DNA of 18,631 nt, from NCBI GenBank assembly GCA_028679775.1, contig JAJRAX010000172.1:1-18631 (forward strand), read 5' to 3'. The notes under the pieces are model-generated. The model did no database searches. It was not told the DNA's origin and saw only the letters and a program-made list of their open reading frames with translations. The number at the start of each line of letters is the position of its first letter. The stretch's first letter is position 1. Of the stretch, positions 1-6,942 are shown piece by piece. Origin of the DNA: Methanothrix sp. Its GTDB lineage: Archaea > Halobacteriota > Methanosarcinia > Methanotrichales > Methanotrichaceae. Position numbers and translations under genes: made by a program.

Positions 1-794
1 GCATGAAGGGCAAAGAGGCAATAGCCGCCATCGACTCCGACCTGGTGGTTGAGGTCACGCCCACCAATATCGTTCACGGCCAACCTGGCCTCGGACACAT
101 GGAGGCGGCTCTCTCCACAGGAAAGCATGTGGTGACATCCAACAAAGGCCCTCTGGTCGTAGCCTACAGCAACCTCAAGAAGATGGCCGAGGACAACGGC
201 GTGATGCTCAAGTTCGAGGCAACCGTCGGCGGAACCATGCCCTTGATCAGCCTGGTCGAGCGGACCCTCGTGGGCAACACAATCTTCGGCATTCGCGGCA
301 TATTCAACGGCACCTGCAACTACATCCTCACCCGCATGACCGAGGAGGGAATTCCATACACCCATGCCTTGAGCGAGGCCCAGGATATGGGCATAGCCGA
401 GGCCGATCCAAGCTACGATGTGGAGGGAGTCGATACAGCTGGAAAGGTGGTCATCCTGGCCAACTCGCTATTCGACATGAACGTCAAGTACAGCGACGTA
501 GATGTAACCGGCATCACCGGCATCACTCCAGAGGCTCTGGCTTTGGCCAAGAAGCGGGGCTACGCAATCAAGCTGATTGGCGACGTGCCTGCGCTCACAG
601 TGCGGCCCACTCTCGTTCCCCTGGCTAGCCCCATAGCTGTGTCCGGAACCCTGAACTCGGCTGCCATCTATACCGATCTTTCGGGAACCATTACCGTTAC
701 AGGTCTTGGAGCCGGATCGATCGAGACAGCTTCTGCCATCCTGACAGACATCGTCAGCATCTACAGAACGAAGCGCATTGATGCCATATTCTGA
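1..794 (+). CDS. hom: Homoserine dehydrogenase, 5'-truncated by the window edge
   Basis: This enzyme reduces aspartate semialdehyde to homoserine with NAD(P)H, the branch step to threonine and methionine in the cytoplasm. The frame is open from the first bases, so the N-terminal Rossmann region lies outside the window. Visible family signatures are [11 protein letters not shown] (about residue 72 of the visible part), the substrate-binding [11 protein letters not shown], and [15 protein letters not shown], which carries the conserved aspartates and catalytic lysine of the DPxxDxxGxDxxxK motif. The protein ends soon after the catalytic domain, with no C-terminal ACT domain, so this is the short form without the usual allosteric threonine-binding domain. 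The stop lies 31 nt before the DNA ligase start on the same strand, which suggests co-transcription. Family assignment is secure; the true start cannot be seen. Confidence 0.95.
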   Translation, partial: MKGKEAIAAIDSDLVVEVTPTNIVHGQPGLGHMEAALSTGKHVVTSNKGPLVVAYSNLKKMAEDNGVMLKFEATVGGTMPLISLVERTLVGNTIFGIRGIFNGTCNYILTRMTEEGIPYTHALSEAQDMGIAEADPSYDVEGVDTAGKVVILANSLFDMNVKYSDVDVTGITGITPEALALAKKRGYAIKLIGDVPALTVRPTLVPLASPIAVSGTLNSAAIYTDLSGTITVTGLGAGSIETASAILTDIVSIYRTKRIDAIF

Positions 795-825
795 AGCATG
801 ATGCAGAACGCATGAAACATAACCC

Positions 826-2520
826 ATGACCAGCTTTCTCGCCTTCGCAAATCTCTGCCAGAAGGTAGAGGCAACATCCGGATCCCTGGAGAAGATCGAG
901 CTAGTCGCGGCATTCCTGAAGGATCTGGATGAGGCCGAGCTTCCCGTGGCCTGCAGCTACGTCATGGGAAGCCTCTTTCCGCCAAGCCTCGACCTGGACT
1001 TAGGGGTTGGGCCATCCATCCTCTACGAGGCAATAGCCAAAGCCTGCGGCTGCCAGGCGGCGCAGGTCTCGGATATGCTCCGGGCCACAGGGGACCCAGG
1101 CATGGTGGCCTCAGCAATGGTTGAGCGGAGAAGGCCCATAGGCTTTGCCGCGTTTCTCGGCGAAAAGGAAGCCGTGTCCCTCTCCCTCAAGGACGTCCAC
1201 GATCGTTTTCTCTCGATAGCTCGTGCCTCAGGCAAGCGAAGCCAGGATACCAAGGTTAAGAACCTTCAGTTCCTCTTCAGCCAGGCCGGCCCTCTGGAGG
1301 CCAGATACATCGCCCGATTGGCCATCGAGGACATGAGAATCGGGGTCGGCGAAGGAGGCGTGCGAGATGCTGTCGCCCTGGCATTCTCCGGATCCGGAGC
1401 GAACGCGGAAAGCGTTGAAAGGGCCTACAACCTCACCAATGACATGGGGCTGGTGGCGGTGGCTGCCAGAAGAGGAACGCTGGGAGAACTGTCCATCATG
1501 GTCAACCGTCCAATCAAGGTGATGCTGGCTCAGCTAGGGGAGAGCATTCCTGCAGCAATAGGCGAGATCGGCACTGCTGCGGTCGAATGGAAGTATGACG
1601 GTGCTCGTGTCCAGATTCACAAAGATGGCGATGCGATCCGCATCTTCTCCCGCCGGCTTGAGAATGTAACTGCCTCTTTGCCGGAGATAGTCAAAGCTGC
1701 CCGCCAGATCTCTGCAAAAAGCGCCATACTGGATGGCGAAGCTGTGGCCATTGGCAAGGATGGCCGGCCCATGGCCTTTCAGGAGATATTGAAGCGATTT
1801 CGGAGGAAGTACAATGTGCAAACTCTGGCGGCAAAAATTCCCCTCCGCCTTTTCCTCTTCGATCTGATCTATCTCGACGGAAAGAGCCTGGTCGATCTGC
1901 CCCTAACAGAGAGAAGAGCCCTCCTGGAGCGGATTGCAATTGCCAGTCCCGATCTTCTCGCAGATCAGGTGATGTCCGGCAGCGTCGAGGATGCAGAAGG
2001 GATCTACCGCAGGGCATTGGACGCTGGGCATGAGGGGCTGATCCTCAAGAATCCATCTTCGGTCTATGCTCCTGGTAAGAGGGGCAAGAACTGGCTGAAG
2101 ATCAAGCCTGTCATGGAGACTTTGGACCTGGTTGTGATTGGCGCAAAATGGGGCGAGGGCAGGAGAGCGAGCCTTTTGGGCTCCTATCGGCTGGCGTGCC
2201 GAGACCAGACAACGGAGAGGCTCCTCGATCTTGGCTGGGTGGCTACAGGGCTTACTGATGAAGCTCTAGCGGAGCTCACTGAGATGTTTTCGGAGCTGAT
2301 AATTGTCGAGAAGGGCATGGAGCTTGAGATCAAGCCCGCAGTGATCTTCGAGGTGGCCTATGAGGAAATTCAGCACAGCCCCAACTACTCCTCCGGGTAT
2401 GCCCTGCGTTTTCCGAGGATGGTGGCAGTGAGGGATGACAAGTCATTGGATGATGCCGACACCTTAGAGCGCGTCGTCTCCCTCTACAAAGGGCAGCGGG
2501 GCAGAGGCAATTCTGCCTAA
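826..2520 (+). CDS. lig: ATP-dependent DNA ligase, archaeal type
   Basis: This ligase seals nicks in DNA, including between Okazaki fragments, through an enzyme-AMP intermediate. It has 564 residues, the usual size for archaeal/eukaryal ligase I-type enzymes. The N-terminal half is the helical DNA-binding domain. The adenylation domain follows, with motif I EWKYDGAR and catalytic lysine K256, the LDGEAVAI motif near residue 305, EGLILKN near residue 400 and the motif V-like KNWLKIKP. The rest is the OB-fold domain. The start ATG at 826 gives a normal N-terminus, although no strong ribosome-binding site precedes it. It sits between hom and hisD with 31 and 33 nt gaps, so a replication/repair gene appears embedded in an amino-acid biosynthesis transcript. 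No anomaly is seen in the motifs. Confidence 0.97.
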   Translation: MTSFLAFANLCQKVEATSGSLEKIELVAAFLKDLDEAELPVACSYVMGSLFPPSLDLDLGVGPSILYEAIAKACGCQAAQVSDMLRATGDPGMVASAMVERRRPIGFAAFLGEKEAVSLSLKDVHDRFLSIARASGKRSQDTKVKNLQFLFSQAGPLEARYIARLAIEDMRIGVGEGGVRDAVALAFSGSGANAESVERAYNLTNDMGLVAVAARRGTLGELSIMVNRPIKVMLAQLGESIPAAIGEIGTAAVEWKYDGARVQIHKDGDAIRIFSRRLENVTASLPEIVKAARQISAKSAILDGEAVAIGKDGRPMAFQEILKRFRRKYNVQTLAAKIPLRLFLFDLIYLDGKSLVDLPLTERRALLERIAIASPDLLADQVMSGSVEDAEGIYRRALDAGHEGLILKNPSSVYAPGKRGKNWLKIKPVMETLDLVVIGAKWGEGRRASLLGSYRLACRDQTTERLLDLGWVATGLTDEALAELTEMFSELIIVEKGMELEIKPAVIFEVAYEEIQHSPNYSSGYALRFPRMVAVRDDKSLDDADTLERVVSLYKGQRGRGNSA

Positions 2521-2540
2521 ATTTGGACAATTAACCATTT

Positions 2541-2545
2541 GGAGG
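2541..2545 (+). promoter_or_regulatory. Ribosome-binding site deciding the hisD start
   Basis: GGAGG is followed 8 nt later by ATG 2554. The alternative TTG start at 2539-2541 shares its last base with this motif, which makes the downstream ATG the natural start. Confidence 0.75.
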
Positions 2546-2553
2546 CTATTGTT

Positions 2554-3840
2554 ATGATAACCAAGATGCTAAGCGAGCTGAGTGATGAGGATCTGCAAGC
2601 CCTCCTCTCCCGAGATGTGGGCATTTCTGATGTGCTTAATGCAGTCAATGAGATCGTGATGGAGGTTGGAGAGAAGGGGGATGAGGCCCTCTTCAAGTAC
2701 ACTGAGAAGTTCGAGGGAGCACGGCTGGATGAGCTGCGAGTAAGCGAGGATGAGATAGACGCGGCTTACGATCTGGTGGAAGAGAGGCTCAAGGAGTCTC
2801 TCGCGGATGCGGCAGACAACATCTTCCAGTTCCACAGTCAGCAGAAGGATCGAGAGATGTGGCTCACCGAGGTTGCTCCCGGTGTCACCGTGGGCCAGAA
2901 GGTGGTCCCCCTGGACTCGGTGGGGGCCTATGTTCCTGGAGGACGGGCCTCCTATCCAAGCTCGGCCTTGATGAGTGTGATACCAGCCAAGGTTGCAGGC
3001 GTCTCCCGGATAATAGTATGTACGCCTCCCAAAGCGGATGGCTCTGTGACACCTCTGACGCTGGTAGCCGCCGACATGGCAGGGGCCGACGAGATCTACA
3101 AGGTGGGTGGAGCCCAGGCCATTGCCGCAATGGGTCTTGGCACAGAGAGCATAGAGCGAGTGCAAAAGATCGTGGGTCCGGGAAATGTCTACGTCACGGC
3201 TGCCAAGATGCTTTTGCGGGGTAGCACTGAGATCGATTTCCCTGCGGGCCCAAGCGAGGTTCTAATCATTGCCGACCGGACGGCGGACCCCGGAGTAATT
3301 GCTGCCGACATGATCGCCCAGGGAGAGCACGATCCAAAGTCAATATCGGTGCTGGTCGCAACTGACGACCTCCTGGCCAGCGCTGTTGTCGAGGAGTTGG
3401 CCATCCAGTCGGATGCAGCTTACAGAAGCGATATTGTCAAGCAGAGCCTGGATCACAGCGCAGTTCTCCTGGCCAACGACATAGATGAGGCTCTCGACTT
3501 TTCCAATGCTTTTGCTCCTGAGCATCTGGAGATCATGACTGCAGATCCATTGGGGGCCTTCCGGTCCATAAGAAACGCGGGAAGCGTCTTCTTAGGAAAG
3601 TACACGCCGGTAGCCGCAGGCGACTATGCCAGCGGCACCAATCACGTCCTTCCGACATCCGGATACGCCAGGGTCTTCTCAGGATTGAATGTAGACCACT
3701 TCACAAAGAAGATCTCTGTTCAAATGATAACAGATGACGGGCTCCTGGGGCTGGAGGACACCATTACTACTCTCGCTGAAGCGGAAGGGCTGAAGGCGCA
3801 CGCTGAATCGGTAAGACGGAGGCTGGAGCCTAAGGAGTGA
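2554..3840 (+). CDS. hisD: Histidinol dehydrogenase
   Basis: HisD carries out the last two steps of histidine synthesis, oxidising L-histidinol to L-histidine with two NAD+ and a catalytic Zn. I chose ATG 2554 (428 aa) because GGAGG at 2541-2545 lies 8 nt upstream. The frame extends to a TTG at 2539, but that codon overlaps the ribosome-binding site. Recognisable segments are YVPGGRASYPSSALM, AGPSEVLIIAD and GDYASGTNH. The Zn ligands read Q256, H259, D357 and H416, and the catalytic pair reads E323/H324. Each is offset by exactly three from the E. coli numbering as I recall it (Q259, H262, D360, H419, E326/H327). No other his genes are in the window, so histidine genes appear dispersed. Spacing of 33 nt from lig suggests the same operon. 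Confidence 0.97.
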   Translation: MITKMLSELSDEDLQALLSRDVGISDVLNAVNEIVMEVGEKGDEALFKYTEKFEGARLDELRVSEDEIDAAYDLVEERLKESLADAADNIFQFHSQQKDREMWLTEVAPGVTVGQKVVPLDSVGAYVPGGRASYPSSALMSVIPAKVAGVSRIIVCTPPKADGSVTPLTLVAADMAGADEIYKVGGAQAIAAMGLGTESIERVQKIVGPGNVYVTAAKMLLRGSTEIDFPAGPSEVLIIADRTADPGVIAADMIAQGEHDPKSISVLVATDDLLASAVVEELAIQSDAAYRSDIVKQSLDHSAVLLANDIDEALDFSNAFAPEHLEIMTADPLGAFRSIRNAGSVFLGKYTPVAAGDYASGTNHVLPTSGYARVFSGLNVDHFTKKISVQMITDDGLLGLEDTITTLAEAEGLKAHAESVRRRLEPKE

Positions 3841-3852
3841 CGAATTGTTGAA

Positions 3853-3876
3853 AATGCAGGTTTTGTTCAGTGCATT
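3853..3876 (+). terminator. Possible hairpin after hisD
   Basis: AATGCA (3853-3858) and TGCATT (3871-3876) form a perfect 6-bp stem around a 12-nt loop, 12 nt after the hisD stop. No long T-tract follows, so termination function is uncertain. The rest of the gap up to the HMG-CoA synthase start (4095) shows no convincing gene. It holds a weak TATA-like AAGTATATT near 3989-3997 that could drive the next gene. Confidence 0.3.
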
Positions 3877-4080
3877 GTCGAACCCAGTAACCGACGAGCC
3901 AGCCATCACTCTTACGAAAAAATGAGCCAAAATCATCCCAGAGATGGTGCAAATCGATAATCAAATGCATTGAGGAACAGCTTGGATTAAGTATATTCCC
4001 TATGCAAGGAAGTTAAGGTTCCTAAGTAGAAATGGACAGCAAAAACCTGAAATAACATTCGGCCTGCCATGACCGGCAAG

Positions 4081-4086
4081 AAGGAG
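4081..4086 (+). promoter_or_regulatory. Ribosome-binding site for HMG-CoA synthase
   Basis: AAGGAG lies 9 nt before ATG 4096 and supports that start over the in-frame ATGs at 4069 and 4087, which have no comparable motif upstream. Confidence 0.55.
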
Positions 4087-4095
4087 ATGCCGACC

Positions 4096-5469
4096 ATGAG
4101 CAGAAGCACTGAAGATATGCCGAAAGACGGAAGACAGGCCGTAGGAATCGATGATATATCCGTTTATGTGCCAGGGCTCGTTCTGCCTCTGACTGGTGAG
4201 TTCTCCCAGAAACGAGGCATTGACCCAGGCAAACTGGTTAAAGGGATCGGCATCGAACAGATGGCCGTCCCAGATGCTCATGAGGATGCAGCCACCATGG
4301 CTGCTATGTCCCTTCTCGATCTGATGAAGCGTTCTCACATCCGACCGGAGGAGATCGGCAAGATCTATGTTGGAACGGAGTCATCTACAGACGAGGCCAA
4401 GGCCATGGGGACCTATGTCATTGGGATGCTGGAGAAGGTCTACGGAAGGGGCTCATTTCAGGAGTGTAGCACCGTCGAGTTCAAGGCTGCCTGCATCGGC
4501 ACTACCTTCGCCCTGGAGAACCTTAGCTACTGGCTGGCCGGAGAGGATGAGGGAAAGATCGGCGTAGTCATCGCCTCGGATGTGGCCAAGTATCCGCTTG
4601 CCTCTCCCGGAGAGTACACTCAGGGGGCGGGAAGCGTTGCCCTGCTCCTCAAGAAAAACCCCAGGATTCTGGCTCTGGAGCAGATCTATGGCTCCTTTAC
4701 CAGAGACGAGAACGACTTTTTCCGGCCCATGGGCTGCAAGACAGCAGTTGTCAACGGAAAGCACAGCAATCAGTGTTACCTTGATGCAGTGATAGGGGCC
4801 TTTGATTCATTTGCACAGAGGGCTGCCAGAAAGGGAGCCATAGTTCCTGGTGAGGGCCAGTGCGTCACGGATTTCATAGATCATCAACTATTTCACATTC
4901 CCTATCCCAGGATGGTTGAATACGCTTCTGCGGCAGTCTTCCGTCACGACTGGATGAAAGGCAGCCAAAAGAAGGAGATCGAGGGAGAGATAGGACCTGA
5001 GCCGAAGGCCCAGGATTTCAGAGATCCGGCAGAGTATCAGGCCAAAGAGGCTGCCTACTCCAGGAGCTTTGCGAGATCATCGCAGTTCTTGCAGGTCTAT
5101 TCCGCCAAGGTCAGAGATACGGCGACCCTCTCTCGCAAGATCGGAAACATCTACACCGGATCGATTTACCTGGGACTGGCCAGTCTGCTGGAGTTGGAAA
5201 GGCTGCTGGCCGGGCAGAGGCTAGGCTTTGCAGCATATGGCAGCGGCTGCTCGGCACTCTTCTTCTCCGCCATCGTCCAGCCAGATATCGGATCATTGCC
5301 CAGACGAGGCCTGATCGAGAGGCTTGAGGAGAGAAGACAGATAACTCTCTCGGATTACGAGAAGCTTCATGAGGGGATGATGGAAGAGAGCCTTGTGACG
5401 CCTGAGATGGAGTTCGCCCTCTCCAAGATAGATCATCAAGGTTATCGGCATTATGAATTTGTAGACTAA
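4096..5469 (+). CDS. Hydroxymethylglutaryl-CoA synthase, eukaryote/haloarchaea-like type
   Basis: This enzyme condenses acetyl-CoA with acetoacetyl-CoA to HMG-CoA, the first committed step of the mevalonate route to archaeal isoprenoid lipids. I chose ATG 4096 (457 aa) because AAGGAG (4081-4086) lies 9 nt upstream; in-frame ATGs at 4069 and 4087 are alternatives. From 4096, the catalytic residues are E95 (in GTESSTDEAKA), C133 (in FKAACIGTT) and H267 (in LFHIPYPRM). Later segments EYTQGAGSVA, NQCYLDA, NIYTGSIYLGLASLLE and YGSGCSALFFSA match the MvaS/eukaryotic HMGCS group. Most archaea instead use a shorter synthase of about 350 aa. A charged segment between the catalytic His loop and NIYTG makes this region eukaryote-length. 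The classical archaeal thiolase/DUF35 neighbours are absent. Acquisition from a haloarchaeal, bacterial or eukaryotic-type source is inferred. Confidence 0.92.
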   Translation: MSRSTEDMPKDGRQAVGIDDISVYVPGLVLPLTGEFSQKRGIDPGKLVKGIGIEQMAVPDAHEDAATMAAMSLLDLMKRSHIRPEEIGKIYVGTESSTDEAKAMGTYVIGMLEKVYGRGSFQECSTVEFKAACIGTTFALENLSYWLAGEDEGKIGVVIASDVAKYPLASPGEYTQGAGSVALLLKKNPRILALEQIYGSFTRDENDFFRPMGCKTAVVNGKHSNQCYLDAVIGAFDSFAQRAARKGAIVPGEGQCVTDFIDHQLFHIPYPRMVEYASAAVFRHDWMKGSQKKEIEGEIGPEPKAQDFRDPAEYQAKEAAYSRSFARSSQFLQVYSAKVRDTATLSRKIGNIYTGSIYLGLASLLELERLLAGQRLGFAAYGSGCSALFFSAIVQPDIGSLPRRGLIERLEERRQITLSDYEKLHEGMMEESLVTPEMEFALSKIDHQGYRHYEFVD

Positions 5470-5480
5470 TATTTTTTTAG
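5470..5480 (+). terminator. U-tract terminator after HMG-CoA synthase
   Basis: A run of seven T (5472-5478) follows the stop codon almost immediately, and TTTTC follows at 5481-5485. U-tracts without a strong hairpin are typical archaeal termination signals. Confidence 0.6.
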
Positions 5481-5574
5481 TTTTCAAGCTATTCGATAGA
5501 ATGGGCCTTGAGAGAACAAGTTATGGGACATACGAGTTCTTTGATCGGATTTGAAGGTAGCTGGCGCGACTGGG

Positions 5575-5648
5575 AACTCCTGGAGTTTCTGCCTGACAGT
5601 CTTTGCGTGACGGACTTCTCTCCGCCCGTCTTTGCCAAGATAGTCAGG
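5575..5648. repeat. Nested inverted repeats in a 260-nt gene-free stretch
   Basis: The interval 5470-5729 has no convincing gene but contains several inverted repeats. AACTCC/GGAGTT (5575-5580/5582-5587) is a palindrome around one base. CCTGAC (5592-5597) pairs with GTCAGG (5643-5648). Inside it, GACGG (5609-5613) can pair with CCGTC (5626-5630), or alternatively CGGA (5611-5614) with TCCG (5621-5624). The octamer GTCTTTGC occurs twice (5599-5606 and 5628-5635). The stretch could be an untranslated RNA, an operator region, or the decayed remnant of a miniature mobile element. Open frames on both strands here lack start signals and family resemblance. Confidence 0.4.
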
Positions 5649-5669
5649 TGCAGGATTTCTGGTCCAACA

Positions 5670-5685
5670 AAAGGTTTTTCTACTT
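5670..5685 (+). repeat. Shared 16-nt upstream element, copy 1
   Basis: AAAGGTTTTTCTACTT recurs with one mismatch at 6230-6245, upstream of the paralogous gene. It lies 44 nt before the start of the first small secreted protein and just upstream of TATA-like sequence. It may be a shared activator or TFB-recognition site, or a relic of the gene duplication. Confidence 0.5.
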
Positions 5686-5705
5686 CGAAGACATTTTAAT
5701 AGACT

Positions 5706-5716
5706 TAATATAAAAA
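5706..5716 (+). promoter_or_regulatory. TATA-like box before the first small secreted protein
   Basis: TTAATATAAAA is a good archaeal box A match, but it lies only about 14 nt before the chosen TTG start. A transcript initiated about 25 nt downstream would miss that start. The weaker TTTTAATA just upstream (about 5694-5701) may be the functional box. The assignment is tentative. Confidence 0.35.
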
Positions 5717-5729
5717 GGGGGCGAAAGGA

Positions 5730-6155
5730 TTGAGATGGCAAATTGTTCTGATCAGCTTGCTTATTCTATGGGCATCTACTGCAGAGGGAGACGTTGGCGG
5801 GCGTGAGACCAGCCTAGATGTTTTGGGAGGTCAGGCTAACAACACCACCATCATTGCGCCTGATGGGAGTGCGATTGGGGTAGACATCGTGGGCAGCACA
5901 ACGAGCAACCTCCAGATCGTCTGTCCAACTGAACTGGGGGACATTGAAGTTGGAAATAACAACAGGGAATGCGGTCCCTGTGGCGAGGAAAAGACCTATG
6001 AGACTCCCTGGGATGACTTTAAGAGGCCACTGTGCTATCCCTGGAGTTCATATATTCCTACCAGGTACAACCGGCAGTTCATCAGAGAGGACAATGGATA
6101 TTTGAGCACCGTACCTGGAACAGTCACCCTGGGCAAGGGGAAGACATACTCTTAG
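5730..6155 (+). CDS. Small secreted protein of unknown function (paralogue 1)
   Basis: I do not recognise this 141-residue protein. It begins with TTG 5730, preceded 8 nt upstream by GGGGG (5717-5721). The N-terminus is a clear signal peptide: basic MRWQ, then a hydrophobic stretch to about residue 16, with likely cleavage near AEG. The mature part has two short similar units, VLGGQANNTTIIAP and VDIVGSTTSNLQIVCP, alternating small, polar and beta-branched residues as in beta-arch or beta-helix turns. NNT is a potential N-glycosylation sequon. A Cys-Pro-rich region follows (RECGPCGEE) and then an ETPWDDF segment. There are no membrane segments after the signal. The next gene encodes a paralogue with the same repeat unit and an analogous Cys/PWD region. 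Extracellular or cell-surface location is inferred; function is unknown. Confidence 0.7.
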   Translation: MRWQIVLISLLILWASTAEGDVGGRETSLDVLGGQANNTTIIAPDGSAIGVDIVGSTTSNLQIVCPTELGDIEVGNNNRECGPCGEEKTYETPWDDFKRPLCYPWSSYIPTRYNRQFIREDNGYLSTVPGTVTLGKGKTYS

Positions 6156-6174
6156 TCCAACTCCAATATCAAGC

Positions 6175-6195
6175 ATCTTTTGATTATTTTTTCTT
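6175..6195 (+). terminator. U-tract terminator after paralogue 1
   Basis: T-rich sequence 20 nt after the stop includes a run of six T (6187-6192) and a preceding TTTT, consistent with archaeal U-tract termination. It separates the two paralogues into distinct transcripts. Confidence 0.5.
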
Positions 6196-6229
6196 AAGAA
6201 ATCTTTGAAAATAATAGTTCGTCGCTCCG

Positions 6230-6245
6230 AAAGATTTTTCTACTT
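6230..6245 (+). repeat. Shared 16-nt upstream element, copy 2
   Basis: AAAGATTTTTCTACTT matches copy 1 (5670-5685) at 15 of 16 positions. It lies immediately upstream of the strong TATA box of the second paralogue, where a TFB-recognition or activator site would be expected. Confidence 0.5.
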
Positions 6246-6249
6246 TTAG

Positions 6250-6260
6250 TATATATAAAA
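6250..6260 (+). promoter_or_regulatory. TATA box of paralogue 2
   Basis: TATATATAAAA is a near-ideal archaeal box A. Initiation about 25 nt downstream would give a leader of roughly 65 nt before ATG 6347. The leader ends in GGAGG (6336-6340), 6 nt before the start. Confidence 0.75.
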
Positions 6261-6346
6261 ACTAAGTTAAAATGTTTAGCTCAAGGATCGGAGATGCTTG
6301 ATTTGAATATGCTTGAATTGATGATTGAATCTACTGGAGGGAAACG

Positions 6347-6727
6347 ATGTTGAGGCTATCTATTATGCTGACTATTGCTCTGATGCTGTCGGCTTGCAGT
6401 GCCTATGCATTTGGTGAGCCCGGGTCTGTAGTTGTGGACATTGTGGGAAGCACGACCGATAATACTCTGATCACAGCATCCAGCCCGGAAAAGGTGGAGC
6501 TGGAGATCATTGGAAGCCAGGCGAATAATACTCTCATCTCGCCGCCTGTGATGAATACAGTAGTCTGCCCTAGGAATATCTGCCCGGACGTGAATTGCTA
6601 CACAGAACAGAATTGTGAAGAACAGGAGGAGACCCATCCCTGGGATAATATGCATCTGGGTGTAGATGCCTGGTATGGCACGTACTGGTACACGGATATC
6701 AATCTGCCGCAGTGGCCGCAGTTTTGA
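6347..6727 (+). CDS. Small secreted or lipid-anchored protein of unknown function (paralogue 2)
   Basis: This 126-residue protein is a paralogue of the preceding gene. The start is well supported by GGAGG 6 nt upstream. Residues 1-21 form a signal peptide. LSAC at 14-17 resembles a lipobox, so C17 could be lipid-modified; cleavage after AYA is the alternative. Two repeat units follow, VDIVGSTTDNTLITA and LEIIGSQANNTLISP, sharing the pattern hydrophobic-x-hydrophobic-hydrophobic-G-S-x-x-x-N-T-L-I. Then come a Cys-rich stretch (VVCPRNICPDVNCYTEQNC), THPWDN, and an aromatic C-terminus rich in Trp and Tyr. No known domain is recognised. A surface or sheath-associated role is possible but rests only on export and repeat character. 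A strong TATA box implies good expression. Confidence 0.8.
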   Translation: MLRLSIMLTIALMLSACSAYAFGEPGSVVVDIVGSTTDNTLITASSPEKVELEIIGSQANNTLISPPVMNTVVCPRNICPDVNCYTEQNCEEQEETHPWDNMHLGVDAWYGTYWYTDINLPQWPQF

Positions 6728-6762
6728 GTATCCGACGAATGCCCTTCAAATCAGAGGGGATG

Positions 6763-6830
6763 AAACGGCTCAGGGAGAGGGGAAACGCAAGGGTGGCAGA
6801 AAAGCCCCGGAGCCGTTTACTATTTTTTGT
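6763..6830 (+). terminator. Long structured hairpin with U-tract after paralogue 2
   Basis: AAACGGCTC (6763-6771) and GAGCCGTTT (6810-6818) form a perfect 9-bp stem. The 38-nt interior is purine-rich. It can form an inner hairpin in which GGC (6795-6797) pairs with GCC (6804-6806), extended by two G-C pairs past a bulged T. A T-rich tract with six T (6823-6828) follows. This suits an elaborate transcription terminator. The size and the asymmetric purine-rich internal loop also allow a stable 3'-UTR-derived RNA. After it, 6831-6911 is AT-rich with nothing else recognisable. Confidence 0.6.
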
Positions 6831-6911
6831 TCTTACATAATATTAATAATAACAATGTAATCGTAGTACTATTTAACTCTTTCGATATTCAAATCTAGTA
6901 ATTTAAAGCAC

Positions 6912-6920
6912 TTAAATATA
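6912..6920 (+). promoter_or_regulatory. TATA box giving a probable leaderless transcript
   Basis: TTAAATATA is centred about 27 nt before ATG 6943, the usual TATA-to-start-site distance in archaea. No Shine-Dalgarno motif lies between. The mRNA for the following gene therefore probably begins at or next to its start codon. Confidence 0.6.
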
Positions 6921-6942
6921 CCTGAAGAGCCCTCAAAAAACC

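Noticed and set aside
2569..3165. 198-codon open frame on the minus strand inside hisD
   Set aside because: It is antisense to a secure enzyme gene, has no start signal or family resemblance, and its composition mirrors the hisD codon pattern.
5508..5699. 63-codon frame between HMG-CoA synthase and the secreted gene
   Set aside because: It would need a TTG start without a ribosome-binding site, resembles no family, and overlaps the inverted repeats. The minus-strand frame here is equally unconvincing.
6772..6809. Possible c-di-GMP-type riboswitch core (ACGCAAGG followed by GGC...GCC)
   Set aside because: Only a few bases resemble the known core. The second helix, tetraloop-receptor pairing and 5' part are missing, and the element lies after a stop codon and before a U-tract.
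6666..6860. 64-codon frame overlapping the end of paralogue 2
   Set aside because: It is out of frame with a supported gene and runs through the hairpin and U-tract.
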